The position numbers were made by a program, and so were the translations under genes. Positions 37,890 through 46,103 of a stretch of 64,000 nucleotides of DNA are shown here, piece by piece. The stretch comes from Bifidobacterium margollesii (lineage in GTDB: Bacteria > Actinomycetota > Actinomycetes > Actinomycetales > Bifidobacteriaceae), in the NCBI RefSeq assembly GCF_002860355.1, contig NZ_NMWU01000029.1, forward strand, positions 84,697 to 148,696, in the 5' to 3' direction. Below the pieces are notes generated by a model. That model saw nothing but the letters and a program-made list of their open reading frames with translations, made no database searches and had not been told where the DNA came from. How positions within the stretch are numbered: the first letter of the stretch is position 1; every line of letters starts with the position of its first letter.

Positions 37890-37929
37890 ATATAGTAAAA
37901 CTCCTGAACTATATTTGTCAATCGACAAA
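37890..37929 (-). promoter_or_regulatory. xylA promoter with overlapping operators
   Basis: Minus strand consensus -35 TTGACA (37921-37916) and TACTAT (37897-37892), 18 bp apart. The inverted repeat ATATAGT-N11-ACTATAT (37890-37914) fills the space between them, and TTTGTC-N4-GACAAA (37914-37929) covers the -35. Both positions are classic for repression. The bound protein (ROK or LacI type) is not decided by sequence. Confidence 0.7.
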
Positions 37930-38049
37930 ACTTATTCGGCGCGTCGCAGGATTCGCATCACATATCCAAATCGGGAAGACCACCGTAAATCGCGAAGACC
38001 ACCGTCGCACCATACCAACGCCCACGACCAACGCAAACGCAAACGCAAA

Positions 38050-38076
38050 GACCCCTTCCGAAACACGGAAGGGGTC
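38050..38076 (-). terminator. terminator of the peptide ABC transporter operon
   Basis: Perfect 11-bp stem gaccccttccg / cggaaggggtc with a 5-nt loop, 80 bp past the stop of the fused ATPase gene. It is followed on the minus strand by TTTGCGTTTGCGTTTG, a broken T-tract. Confidence 0.8.
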
Positions 38077-38156
38077 AACAACACAAACGGTCTCATCGAC
38101 TCGGAAAGCGATGCACGCTGCCCGAGTCAGCGGCACCGCCCGAACCGCCCGAACCG

Positions 38157-39896
38157 TCAGGCGTTCTCCGCGGCAAGCAGCTCATGCAGCTGAGCACGAT
38201 GCTTGCGCTGCTCACGCGGATCGGGAATCGGCAGCGAGGCCAGCAGCTTGCGCGTGTACGGATCACGCGGGTTGCGCATGATCTGATCGGAATCACCGTG
38301 CTCCACGATCTCGCCCTTGTGCATCACCATGATGCGGTCGGCGAGCATATCGACCACCGCCAGATCGTGGGTGATGAACAGGCATGCGAAACCGATCTCC
38401 ACCTGAAGCTTCTTGAACAGCTCCAGCACCTTGGCCTGCACCGACACATCGAGCGCGGAGGTCGGTTCGTCGGCGATCAGCAGCGGCGGCTTCAACGCCA
38501 AAGCGCGGGCCAGCGAGGCCCTCTGACGCTGTCCACCGGAAAGCTCGTGCGGGAAGCGGTCCATGTACGCCTTGGGCAGCTGCACCATTTCGAGCAGCTC
38601 CTCCACGTACTTGCGGGCCTCGGCCAGCGACGCGTACTTCTTGTGCACGAGCAGCGGCTCAGCCACATTCTGCGCGATGGTCATCAGCGGGTTGAACGAG
38701 CTGCCCGGATCCTGGAACACGAAGCCGATGTCGGCACGCTTCGGCTTGAAGTCGCGCTCCTTGAACCCGTTCATCTCCACGCCGAGCACGTTGAGCGATC
38801 CGCCGGAAATGCGCTGCAGACCGGCGATGGCGCGGCCCGTGGTGGACTTGCCGGAACCGGATTCGCCCACAAGACCCACGACCTCGGAACGGTGGATGTC
38901 GAAGTCGATGCCGCGCACCGCCTTGAACGCCGGCTGCATCAGGTGACCGGGGTACGTGATCTCCAGCCCTCTGGCCTTCACGGCGATCGGTTCGTTGCGG
39001 TAATCGGTCTTGCGTTCGATGACCTGTCCCTGCTCGTCGCGAACGACCAGCTTCTGGCCGATGCGGGGCACGGCCGACAGCAGGCGCTTGGTGTACGGAT
39101 CCTTCGGGCTGTAGAAGATCTGCTCGACGCTGCCCTGCTCGACCACATGCCCGCGGTACATCACGATCACGTTGTCGGCGACATCGGCGATCACGCCCAT
39201 GTTGTGGGTGATGATCAGCACGGAGGCGTCGAACTCGTCGCGGGCCATGCGCAACAGGTCGAGAATCTCGGCCTGAACGGTCACGTCCAGAGCGGTGGTC
39301 GGCTCATCGGCCAGAATCAGACCGGCATTGAGAACCAAAGCCATGGCGATGACGATACGCTGCTTCTGACCGCCCGAGAACTGATGCGGATAGTAGTCGA
39401 TACGGGTTTCGGCATCGGGGATGCCGACCTTCTTCAGAATGTCGACGGCCTTCTCACGCTGCTCGTGCTTGTCGGTGATGCCGTGTGCACGCAGACCTTC
39501 TGCGATCTGCCAGCCGATGGTGTACACGGGGTTGAGCACCGAATTCGGCTCCTGGAACACCATGGCCGCCTCTTCACCGCGCATCCGGCGCAGTTGCTCG
39601 CTGTTGAGGGCAAGCACATCCATCTGCTTGGAGCCGTCGCGGCTCTTGAGGTAGATGGCACCGGAGGTGGTGGCGGTTTCGGGCAGAAGCTTGAGGATCG
39701 ACTTGGCGGTCACCGACTTACCGGAGCCGGATTCGCCGACGATGCCGACGATCGACTTCTTCGGAATCGTGAGATTCACCTTGTCCACGGCCTTGATCGG
39801 ACCGGCGTCGGTGACAAAGGAGACGCTCAGGTTCTTGATGGCGGCGAGATCGCCCTCGGCGATGACGTCCTTGTTCAGGATCTGCGTTCCACTCAT
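38157..39896 (-). CDS. fused double ATPase of a peptide ABC transporter (DppD-DppF)
   Basis: 579 residues with two complete ABC domains. Domain 1 (about 15-265): Walker A GESGSGKSVTAKSI, signature FSGGQKQRIVIAMAL, Walker B LILADEPTTALD. Domain 2 (about 300-555): GESGSGKSTTGRAI, LSGGQRQRASLARAL, LLIADEPTSALD. Each is followed by the oligopeptide-type C-terminal extension (SPKDPYTKRLLSAVP; NPRDPYTRKLLASLP), the mark of Opp/Dpp ATPases. It energises the two permeases encoded just upstream, whose second gene overlaps it as ATGA. Last gene of the operon. Confidence 0.95.
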   Translation of the reverse strand: MSGTQILNKDVIAEGDLAAIKNLSVSFVTDAGPIKAVDKVNLTIPKKSIVGIVGESGSGKSVTAKSILKLLPETATTSGAIYLKSRDGSKQMDVLALNSEQLRRMRGEEAAMVFQEPNSVLNPVYTIGWQIAEGLRAHGITDKHEQREKAVDILKKVGIPDAETRIDYYPHQFSGGQKQRIVIAMALVLNAGLILADEPTTALDVTVQAEILDLLRMARDEFDASVLIITHNMGVIADVADNVIVMYRGHVVEQGSVEQIFYSPKDPYTKRLLSAVPRIGQKLVVRDEQGQVIERKTDYRNEPIAVKARGLEITYPGHLMQPAFKAVRGIDFDIHRSEVVGLVGESGSGKSTTGRAIAGLQRISGGSLNVLGVEMNGFKERDFKPKRADIGFVFQDPGSSFNPLMTIAQNVAEPLLVHKKYASLAEARKYVEELLEMVQLPKAYMDRFPHELSGGQRQRASLARALALKPPLLIADEPTSALDVSVQAKVLELFKKLQVEIGFACLFITHDLAVVDMLADRIMVMHKGEIVEHGDSDQIMRNPRDPYTRKLLASLPIPDPREQRKHRAQLHELLAAENA

Positions 39897-41035
39897 GATT
39901 CCTCCCCCTTGTTGACGGTGTTCGCGGCGGGAGCCTCGCTGGCGTCGGCCCCGGCGTTCGGATCGGTGAACACCACTTCGGCCGCATCCTTCTGCGTGGA
40001 GGGATCGACCGAGGTGTCCTCGATGCTGCCGATGACCTCGCCTGCGGACTTGCGGGTGCGCAGTCGCGGATCGGAAAGATCATTGAGCGACTCGCCCACC
40101 AGCGTGATGCCGAGCACGATCAGCACGATCGCCACGCCGGGGAAGATGGCCGTCCACCAGATGCCGGCGGTGACGTCGGACACCGAGCGGTTGAGGTCGT
40201 AGCCCCATTCGGCGGCGGCGGTCGGCTCGATGCCGAAGCCAAGGAAGCCCAGACCCGCGAGGGTGAGGATCGCCTCGGAGGAGTTCAGCGTCAGGATGAC
40301 CGGCAGCGTACGGGTGGAGTTCTTCAGCAGGTGCTTGGTCATGATGCGCCAGGTGGAGGCGCCGATCACTCGGGCGGACTCGATGAACGCGGATTCCTTC
40401 ATGCGCACGACTTCGGCTCGGATGGTGCGGAAGTACTGCGGGATGTAGACCACGGTGATCGACAGACCCGACGAGAAGATGCCCGCCCACAGCCCGGACT
40501 GGCCGTGGGAGATCATGATGGCCATCAGGATGGCGAGCAGCAGCGACGGGAAGGAGTAGACGGCATCGGCGATCACCACGAGCACGCGGTCGACCCAGCC
40601 GCCGAAATAGCCGGAGACCAGACCGAGCAGCACGCCGATGAAGATGGAGCACAGCACGGCCACGACGATGGCGATGACGGCGGTGCGGGCGCCCCACACG
40701 GTACGGCTGAACACGTCGAATCCGCCGACGGTGGTGCCCCAGATATGCTCGGCGCTCGGCGCGGCCTGAGTCGGGAAGGACTGCCCGTTGGCGTCCTTGA
40801 TCTGCGAGTAGCCGTAGGGGGCGATCAGCGGAGCGAAGATGGCGACGAGCAGGAAGAAGCCGCACAGGATCAGGCCGGTGACGAGCATGCCTTTCTGCCA
40901 GCCGACGGCGATGCGCAGCTGCTTGATGACCGGAAGCTTGGAGAAGAAGCCCTGCTTCGTGGACTGACGAAGCTCTTCGAGACGATCATCCCCGGGAACG
41001 GTGGGAGCGCTGTTGGCTGCATTGGCTGCGGACAT
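39893..41035 (-). CDS. peptide ABC transporter permease (DppC-type)
   Basis: 380 residues. A long cytosolic N-terminus is followed by TM1 (GMLVTGLILCGFFLLVAIFA), a periplasmic loop, then five further helices with the EAA loop AFIESARVIGASTWRIMTKHLL. This is the DppC/OppC arrangement. The C-terminal 60 residues are an acidic/Ala-rich tail not usual in the family. It pairs with the DppB-type permease that ends one base upstream and overlaps the ATPase gene. The ATG at 41035 follows aggtactgac. Confidence 0.93.
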   Translation of the reverse strand: MSAANAANSAPTVPGDDRLEELRQSTKQGFFSKLPVIKQLRIAVGWQKGMLVTGLILCGFFLLVAIFAPLIAPYGYSQIKDANGQSFPTQAAPSAEHIWGTTVGGFDVFSRTVWGARTAVIAIVVAVLCSIFIGVLLGLVSGYFGGWVDRVLVVIADAVYSFPSLLLAILMAIMISHGQSGLWAGIFSSGLSITVVYIPQYFRTIRAEVVRMKESAFIESARVIGASTWRIMTKHLLKNSTRTLPVILTLNSSEAILTLAGLGFLGFGIEPTAAAEWGYDLNRSVSDVTAGIWWTAIFPGVAIVLIVLGITLVGESLNDLSDPRLRTRKSAGEVIGSIEDTSVDPSTQKDAAEVVFTDPNAGADASEAPAANTVNKGEES

Positions 41036-41036
41036 G

Positions 41037-42143
41037 TCAGTACCTCACTCTCGGGTCGATCAGGGCGGATATCACATCCACGATGAAGTTCACCACCGAG
41101 ACGATGATGGCGATCAGGATCACGATGCCCTGAACGGCCACGAAGTCGCGGGCCTTCAGGTAGGTGGACAGCATGAAGCCCAGTCCCTTCCATTCGAAGG
41201 TGGTTTCGGTGAGCACGGCACCCGCCAGCATCAGGGCGATCTGCATGCCCATGACGGTGATGATCGGGATCAGCGCCGGCTTCCAGGCGTGCTTGCTCAG
41301 CAGACGCTTTTCGGAGACGCCGCGGGAGCGAGCCGCCTCCACATATCCGGAAGTGTATGTGGAGATCACGTTGGTGCGCACCAGACGGATGAATACGCCG
41401 GCGGTAAGCAGGCCGAGGGCCAGAGCCGGCAGAATGGCGTGCTGGAGCACGTCGAGCAGTACGGCGGGCTCACCCAGCTGAAGGGCGTCGATGATGTAGA
41501 AACCCGTCGGCGAGACGAGACGGCCGAACTGCATTTCGCTGGCCAGTGAGCTGCGACCGGAGCTTGGCAGCCAATCCAGCCAGATGGAGAAGATGAGCTT
41601 CAGGAGCAGGCCGAGGAAGAACACCGGGGTGGCGTAGCACAGGATGGCGAAGGTGCGGATGGCGGCGTCGGGGGCATGATCGCGACGGCGGGCGGCGATT
41701 CGGCCCAGGCCGATGCCGACGATCAGGGCGACGATCAGGGCGAGGAGCGCCAGCTCGAAGGTGGCCGCGCCGTAACGGGTGAGGATGGTGGTGACCGGCT
41801 GGTTGTCGGTAAGCGTGGTGCCGAGGTCACCGTGGAGCAGATCGCCGAGGTATTCAGCGTACTGTACGATCAGCGGTCGGTCGTAGCCGGCCTGATGGAT
41901 TCTCGCCTGCAGCTCCTCCGGGGTGAGGCGCCCGCCCAGTGCGGCGGTGATGGGGTCGCCGGTGGCCCTCATCACGAAGAACACGATGGTGACCAGAATG
42001 AAGATGGTCGGGATGATGAGCAGGAACCGAACGACGACGAATTTGAAGAATCCGCTCGATATCCTGTTCTTCTTTGGTTTGGTTTCGGAGGGCTTCGCCT
42101 TAATGGGCGAAGCATCGGCCTCCGCGGTGGCTTTCGCTTCCAC
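41037..42143 (-). CDS. peptide ABC transporter permease (DppB-type)
   Basis: 368 residues from a GTG at 42143 (aaggagacaaacga ribosome binding site). About 30 charged residues lead into TM1 (FLLIIPTIFILVTIVFFVM). The DppB-type periplasmic segment contains RPLIVQYAEYLGDLLHGDLGTTL, read here in parts. The EAA loop is GYVEAARSRGVSEKRLLSKHAWKPALIPI. It forms the channel with the next gene. Downstream of the binding-protein gene, separated by a hairpin that may lower expression of the membrane components relative to the lipoprotein. Confidence 0.93.
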   Translation of the reverse strand: MEAKATAEADASPIKAKPSETKPKKNRISSGFFKFVVVRFLLIIPTIFILVTIVFFVMRATGDPITAALGGRLTPEELQARIHQAGYDRPLIVQYAEYLGDLLHGDLGTTLTDNQPVTTILTRYGAATFELALLALIVALIVGIGLGRIAARRRDHAPDAAIRTFAILCYATPVFFLGLLLKLIFSIWLDWLPSSGRSSLASEMQFGRLVSPTGFYIIDALQLGEPAVLLDVLQHAILPALALGLLTAGVFIRLVRTNVISTYTSGYVEAARSRGVSEKRLLSKHAWKPALIPIITVMGMQIALMLAGAVLTETTFEWKGLGFMLSTYLKARDFVAVQGIVILIAIIVSVVNFIVDVISALIDPRVRY

Positions 42144-42192
42144 TCGTTTGTCTCCTTGGTTGGATTATGGGTCTGCCTTTTTACGGCCAAAA

Positions 42193-42224
42193 GGGATGCC
42201 AGCACTTCGCAGCACCGGCATCCC
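42193..42224 (-). terminator. hairpin between the binding-protein and permease genes
   Basis: Arms gggatgcc / ggcatccc around 16 nt, followed on the minus strand by TTTT. It lies between the lipoprotein gene and dppB. This is a common place for a partial terminator that sets a high binding-protein to permease ratio. Confidence 0.7.
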
Positions 42225-42266
42225 CCAGTAAATCAGTGTCGATTACGAACGAACCTGACTGTTATA

Positions 42267-43892
42267 TCAGGACTTCGTGATCGAAGCGTAGCGCAGGCGG
42301 AACGAAGCGTCCAGCGTCAGACCGTTGATGTTCTTCGCGGTAACGGCGGTCTGGGCACCCTGCAGCAGCGGGATGGTGGAAAGATCCTCGGTCTCCAGCT
42401 CCTGAATCTGCTTGAGCAGCTCGAGACGCTTGTTCTTGTCCTGCTCGCCGGCCTGCTTGACGATCAGATCGTTGATGGCCTTGTTGCTGTAGCCGTTGTT
42501 CACGAAGTTGCCGTCGCGGAAGAACGGGGACAGATAGTTGTCCGGATCGGAGTAGTCCGGGTACCAGCCGAGCTGATAGACCGGGTACACGCCGTTGGAA
42601 TCCTCAGTGACGACGCGATCCTTCTGGTACTGGGTCCACTCGGTCTGCTGCAGATCGACCTTGAACAGGCCACCCTGCTCAAGCTGGGCCTTGATCGCGG
42701 AGTACTCGTCGGCGGTGGAGGCGCCGTAGTGCTCGGCGTTGTACTGGAGCTTGAGATCGATCGGGGTCTTCACGCCGGCGTCGGCGAGCACCTTCTTGGC
42801 CTTGTCAAGGCTGGGCTTGCCGTTCTCGCCGTACTTGGTCTTGAAGGTTTCGACCTGACCGGTCACGCCGGTGGGGATGTAGGAGTACATCGGGGTGTAG
42901 GTGCCCTTGTACACGTCCTTGGCCAGGGCTTCGCGGTCGAGCAGGTTGGCGACGGCCTGACGCACGGCCTTGGCCTTGTTGGCGTCGGCGTCCTTCTGAG
43001 CCTCACCATAAGGCTGGATCTTGAAGTTGAAGGTCAGGAAGCGCTCCTCGCCACCGGGGCCGGTGACGACCTTGACCTTGTCGTTCTTCTTCAGGCTGTC
43101 GATATCGGTCGGGGTCAGGGTGCGGTAGGCCACGTCGACCTGTCCCTGCTCCACGGCCATCTTCAGGTTGGAGGCGTCGGCGAAGTACTTCACCTGCACG
43201 GCGTTGTTCTTGGCCGGGGTCAGACCCTTGTATCCGTCGTACTTGGCGTAGCTGGCCGCCTCGTTCATCTTGAACGAGGTGAGGGTGTACGGACCGGCGA
43301 AGGCCTTCTCCTTGACGATGGTGTCGGCGTCGGTGAGCTTGTCGGCGGAGAACACCTCATCGTCGACGATCGGGCCGGCCGGGGAGCCGAGGACATGCTT
43401 CAGGGTCACGTCGAACGGCACGGAGTCCTTGAACACCACGGTGGTGGCGTCCGGAGCCTGGATGTCGGTGATGTTCGCCAGCAGCGAAGACGGACCGTTC
43501 TCGTCGTTGATCTTCTTGACGCGGTCGAAGGAGAACTTCACGTCCTTCGAGTCCAGCGTGTGGCCGTTGGCCCACTTCATGCCGTCCTTGAGCTTGACGG
43601 TGAACTCGGTGCCGTCGGCGTTCCAGGTACCCTCATCGGCGGCGATGTCCGGGCTCATCTCGGAGCTGTTGTAGTTCTGGGAGAACAGGAACGGGAACAC
43701 GTTGATGATCACGGCGAAGGAGCCGTTGTCGTACATGCCCGCGGGATCGAGGCTGACGATCTTGTCGGTGGTACCGATGGTGATGGCGTTCGAATCGCTG
43801 GAGGCGCCATCATCCTTCACGCCGCCGCAGGCCGCGAGCGACGCGATGGCGGCAATGGAAGCCACTGCCGCGAGAATTTTCTTACTCTTCAC
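42267..43892 (-). CDS. peptide-binding lipoprotein of an ABC transporter (SBP family 5)
   Basis: 541 residues from the GTG at 43892 (gagaggttactc ribosome binding site); the frame remains open to 44105 but the upstream part is not protein-like. The signal peptide KSKKILAAVASIAAIASLAAC ends in lipobox LAAC, so it is lipid-anchored outside the membrane. The SBP_bac_5 fold follows, with NAITIGTTDKIVSLDPAG, WNADGTEFTVKLKDGMKWANG and the late QLGWYPDYSDPDNYLSPFF segment. It delivers oligopeptides or dipeptides to the permeases downstream. First gene of the four-gene operon. Confidence 0.93.
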   Translation of the reverse strand: MKSKKILAAVASIAAIASLAACGGVKDDGASSDSNAITIGTTDKIVSLDPAGMYDNGSFAVIINVFPFLFSQNYNSSEMSPDIAADEGTWNADGTEFTVKLKDGMKWANGHTLDSKDVKFSFDRVKKINDENGPSSLLANITDIQAPDATTVVFKDSVPFDVTLKHVLGSPAGPIVDDEVFSADKLTDADTIVKEKAFAGPYTLTSFKMNEAASYAKYDGYKGLTPAKNNAVQVKYFADASNLKMAVEQGQVDVAYRTLTPTDIDSLKKNDKVKVVTGPGGEERFLTFNFKIQPYGEAQKDADANKAKAVRQAVANLLDREALAKDVYKGTYTPMYSYIPTGVTGQVETFKTKYGENGKPSLDKAKKVLADAGVKTPIDLKLQYNAEHYGASTADEYSAIKAQLEQGGLFKVDLQQTEWTQYQKDRVVTEDSNGVYPVYQLGWYPDYSDPDNYLSPFFRDGNFVNNGYSNKAINDLIVKQAGEQDKNKRLELLKQIQELETEDLSTIPLLQGAQTAVTAKNINGLTLDASFRLRYASITKS

Positions 43893-44185
43893 GAGTAACC
43901 TCTCTTCATTTGAAAACCATATCCGCTGCTTGCCTAGCGGATTCCTGCGGCGACCATACGAACACGACATCGTGTGCCGTCCGATGTGAGTCTCGCAGAG
44001 TACTGTCAAGTACAAACACTCATTTATACACTCCCCCTGGGATTTTCCGTCATCGCCGCCTTCCCGCCTCCAATTCGCAGGGCGCCGGCGCCACGCCATG
44101 AGCACACCGCATAAGATGGAGGGCAGACGATCACGGGCGTCAGCGCGCCCGTACGACCATTCGGGAAAGGAGGCAAGGCACAGTC
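43893..44185. other. intergenic region upstream of the binding-protein gene
   Basis: 293 bp between divergent genes. It contains small palindromes acacga-ca-tcgtgt (43962-43975) and ccgct-N8-agcgg (43923-43940), and a minus-strand TTGACA (44009-44004) with no convincing -10. Probable regulatory region of the peptide transporter; no gene seen. Confidence 0.4.
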
Positions 44186-44512
44186 ATGGAATACGCACTC
44201 ACGGCTCTGGTGGGCCTTTTCTGCGCGGTGATCGGCATCGGATTCGCGGCCTTCCCCCGCCGCACTTGGGAGATGACCGAGCGGCAGCGTCGTATCTCCA
44301 GCGTTGCGGGCGTGATCTTCATGATCCTGTTCGTCGGATTCATGCTCAACGGCAAGGATCCCGAATCCTGGGCGGTGCTGGTGGGAGGCATCATCGGCTA
44401 CGGCATCGGATGCATCCCCGCGCTGCGCAATGCACTGATATCCCGGTTCGACGTCTTCGAGCCGGCTGCCAAGCCAAAGGGCGGCAACCGCGGCGCAGAC
44501 GGACGCCGGTAG
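44186..44512 (+). CDS. small membrane protein, paralogue of the gene at 28554
   Basis: 108 residues. Helices: YALTALVGLFCAVIGIGFAA, VAGVIFMILFVGFML and AVLVGGIIGYGIGCIPALRN. These are followed by SRFDVFEP and a basic Gly/Arg tail. The ATG at 44186 follows ggaaaggaggcaagg. Its last two helices match the 28554-28847 protein (GYGIG, Pro, NA, DVFE). It is 22 bp before the AlbA_2 gene, suggesting cotranscription. Function unknown. Confidence 0.82.
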   Translation: MEYALTALVGLFCAVIGIGFAAFPRRTWEMTERQRRISSVAGVIFMILFVGFMLNGKDPESWAVLVGGIIGYGIGCIPALRNALISRFDVFEPAAKPKGGNRGADGRR

Positions 44513-44534
44513 GCCGGACCGGCAGGAGAATTCC

Positions 44535-46049
44535 ATGGACGAGGATTACGCGGCGCAGATGGCATCGCTCATCGAACTGATGAGGATCATCGGCAACGAC
44601 ACCCAGCAATGCGAGGTCAAGGAGTGCAAGCGCAAACTCTCCTCGTCCATCACCGACACGCTTTCGGCGTTTTCGAACGGTTCGGGCGGCTACATCATCC
44701 TCGGGCTCTCCGAAAAGGCGGGATTCACGCCGGTGGAAGGGTTCAACGCCCGGTCGATGCAGGAGGCCCTCAGCCAGGCCTGCGAGAAGATGACGCCGCC
44801 GGTGCGTCCCACGATCGTGACGTGCCCGTTCGAGGGCACGAATCTGGTATTCGCCCGGGTCGAGGAGATGCTGCCGCGGGACAAGCCGTGCTTCATCACC
44901 GCCGAGGGACCCCATAAGGGTTCGTTCATTCGCACCGGTGACGGGGATCGCCGCATGACCGAATACGAGGTCGATCGGCTGATCGAGGAGCATGTACAGC
45001 CTTCGTACGACCTGTCGACCGTACGCGACGCCACACTTGATGACCTCAATCCGCACTTGGTGTTCGGACTGCTGCAGCGGCAGCGGGAACTGCACCCGCA
45101 TGTGTTCGCCGATCGGCCGGATGCCGACATGCTGCGCGATCTTCGTGTGCTGACGGCCGATCCCGGCAACGCGGCCGATTCCGGCAACGCGGCCGATTCC
45201 AACGACGAAAGCACCACACACCCTACGTTGGCCGGCCTGCTGGCGTTGGGCCGCTACCCGCAGAAGTACTTCCCAAGGCTCAATGTCACGATCGCCGTCT
45301 TCCCCGGCAACTCGCGCAACGAGGTCTTCGTCGAAGGCGAACGCCTGATCGCCTCGGAAACCATCGTCGGACCGATTCCGGTGATGATCGACGACACCGT
45401 GGAGTCGCTGCGGCAATGGACCGGTGCCAGCGACGACGATCGCAGCATCGACGGCGGAGGCCCCTCGGACTATCCGATGACCGTGCTGCGCGAGGCGGTG
45501 ACGAACGCCCTGCTGCATCGCGACTACTCCCCCGATGCCCGTGGCACGCAGGTGCATGTGGACGTGTTCACCGATCGCATCGAGGTGACGAACCCGGGCG
45601 GACTGTTCGGCGCGGTGACGCAGAGCACGCTCAACGCGCCGGGCAACGGATCCACACGCAACCAGTACCTCGCTTCGCTGCTCGCATCGACGCCCTATCC
45701 CGACGGCGGCTATGTGCTGGAGAACGGCGGCGCCGGATACCCGCAGATCGAGCACACGCTCAATCAGGAAGGCAGCGATCCGGCGACGATCCGCAATACC
45801 ATCGACGAGTTCCGCATTACGATCCCCCGCCGCAGGCCTCCGGAGGACGATCGCTCCCGCAACGTGGCCCAGCACATCATGACCCTGCTCAAGGAGAATC
45901 CTTCGGCCTCGGCCCGTGACATCATGCACGACCTCGATCTGACGCCGCTGGCCGTGGCGAACGCGCTGAAGGCGCTGATCGCCAAGGGGCTGGTGGAATC
46001 CGTGCCGGCCCGGCCGCAGCCCCAGCGCTTCTACCGTCTCAAGCACTGA
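44535..46049 (+). CDS. AlbA_2 / Schlafen-type ATP-binding protein with C-terminal winged helix
   Basis: 504 residues. The N-terminal AlbA_2 domain (about 20-140) has EVKECKRKLSSSITDTLSAF and SGGYIILGLSEK, the E-K catalytic-like pattern. A central GHKL-like HATPase_c_4 domain follows, with LREAVTNALLHRDYS (Asn box), IEVTNPGGLFG and NQYLASLL. A winged-helix C-terminus (SARDIMHDLDLTPLAVANALKAL) follows a linker. Such proteins are annotated as putative transcriptional regulators/ATP-dependent DNA-binding proteins and sit near defence genes in some genomes. An 18-bp tandem repeat encodes GNAADS twice near residue 215. Confidence 0.85.
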   Translation: MDEDYAAQMASLIELMRIIGNDTQQCEVKECKRKLSSSITDTLSAFSNGSGGYIILGLSEKAGFTPVEGFNARSMQEALSQACEKMTPPVRPTIVTCPFEGTNLVFARVEEMLPRDKPCFITAEGPHKGSFIRTGDGDRRMTEYEVDRLIEEHVQPSYDLSTVRDATLDDLNPHLVFGLLQRQRELHPHVFADRPDADMLRDLRVLTADPGNAADSGNAADSNDESTTHPTLAGLLALGRYPQKYFPRLNVTIAVFPGNSRNEVFVEGERLIASETIVGPIPVMIDDTVESLRQWTGASDDDRSIDGGGPSDYPMTVLREAVTNALLHRDYSPDARGTQVHVDVFTDRIEVTNPGGLFGAVTQSTLNAPGNGSTRNQYLASLLASTPYPDGGYVLENGGAGYPQIEHTLNQEGSDPATIRNTIDEFRITIPRRRPPEDDRSRNVAQHIMTLLKENPSASARDIMHDLDLTPLAVANALKALIAKGLVESVPARPQPQRFYRLKH

Positions 46050-46103
46050 TACCGCTGACGCCGCCGGTTCGGACTCTCGATCGCGCGCCCATCCGACGAA
46101 CCC

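Noticed and set aside
36424-38193. 589-codon plus-strand frame over xylA
   Set aside because: Antisense shadow of xylose isomerase, caused by high GC and codon bias.
41676-43898. 740-codon plus-strand frame over the peptide-transporter genes
   Set aside because: Antisense shadow across dppB and the binding lipoprotein; it spans a gene boundary and a terminator hairpin.
45164-45200. Tandem 18-bp repeats considered as a possible repeat array
   Set aside because: Only two copies, in frame, inside the AlbA_2 gene, encoding a Gly/Asn/Ala/Asp linker.
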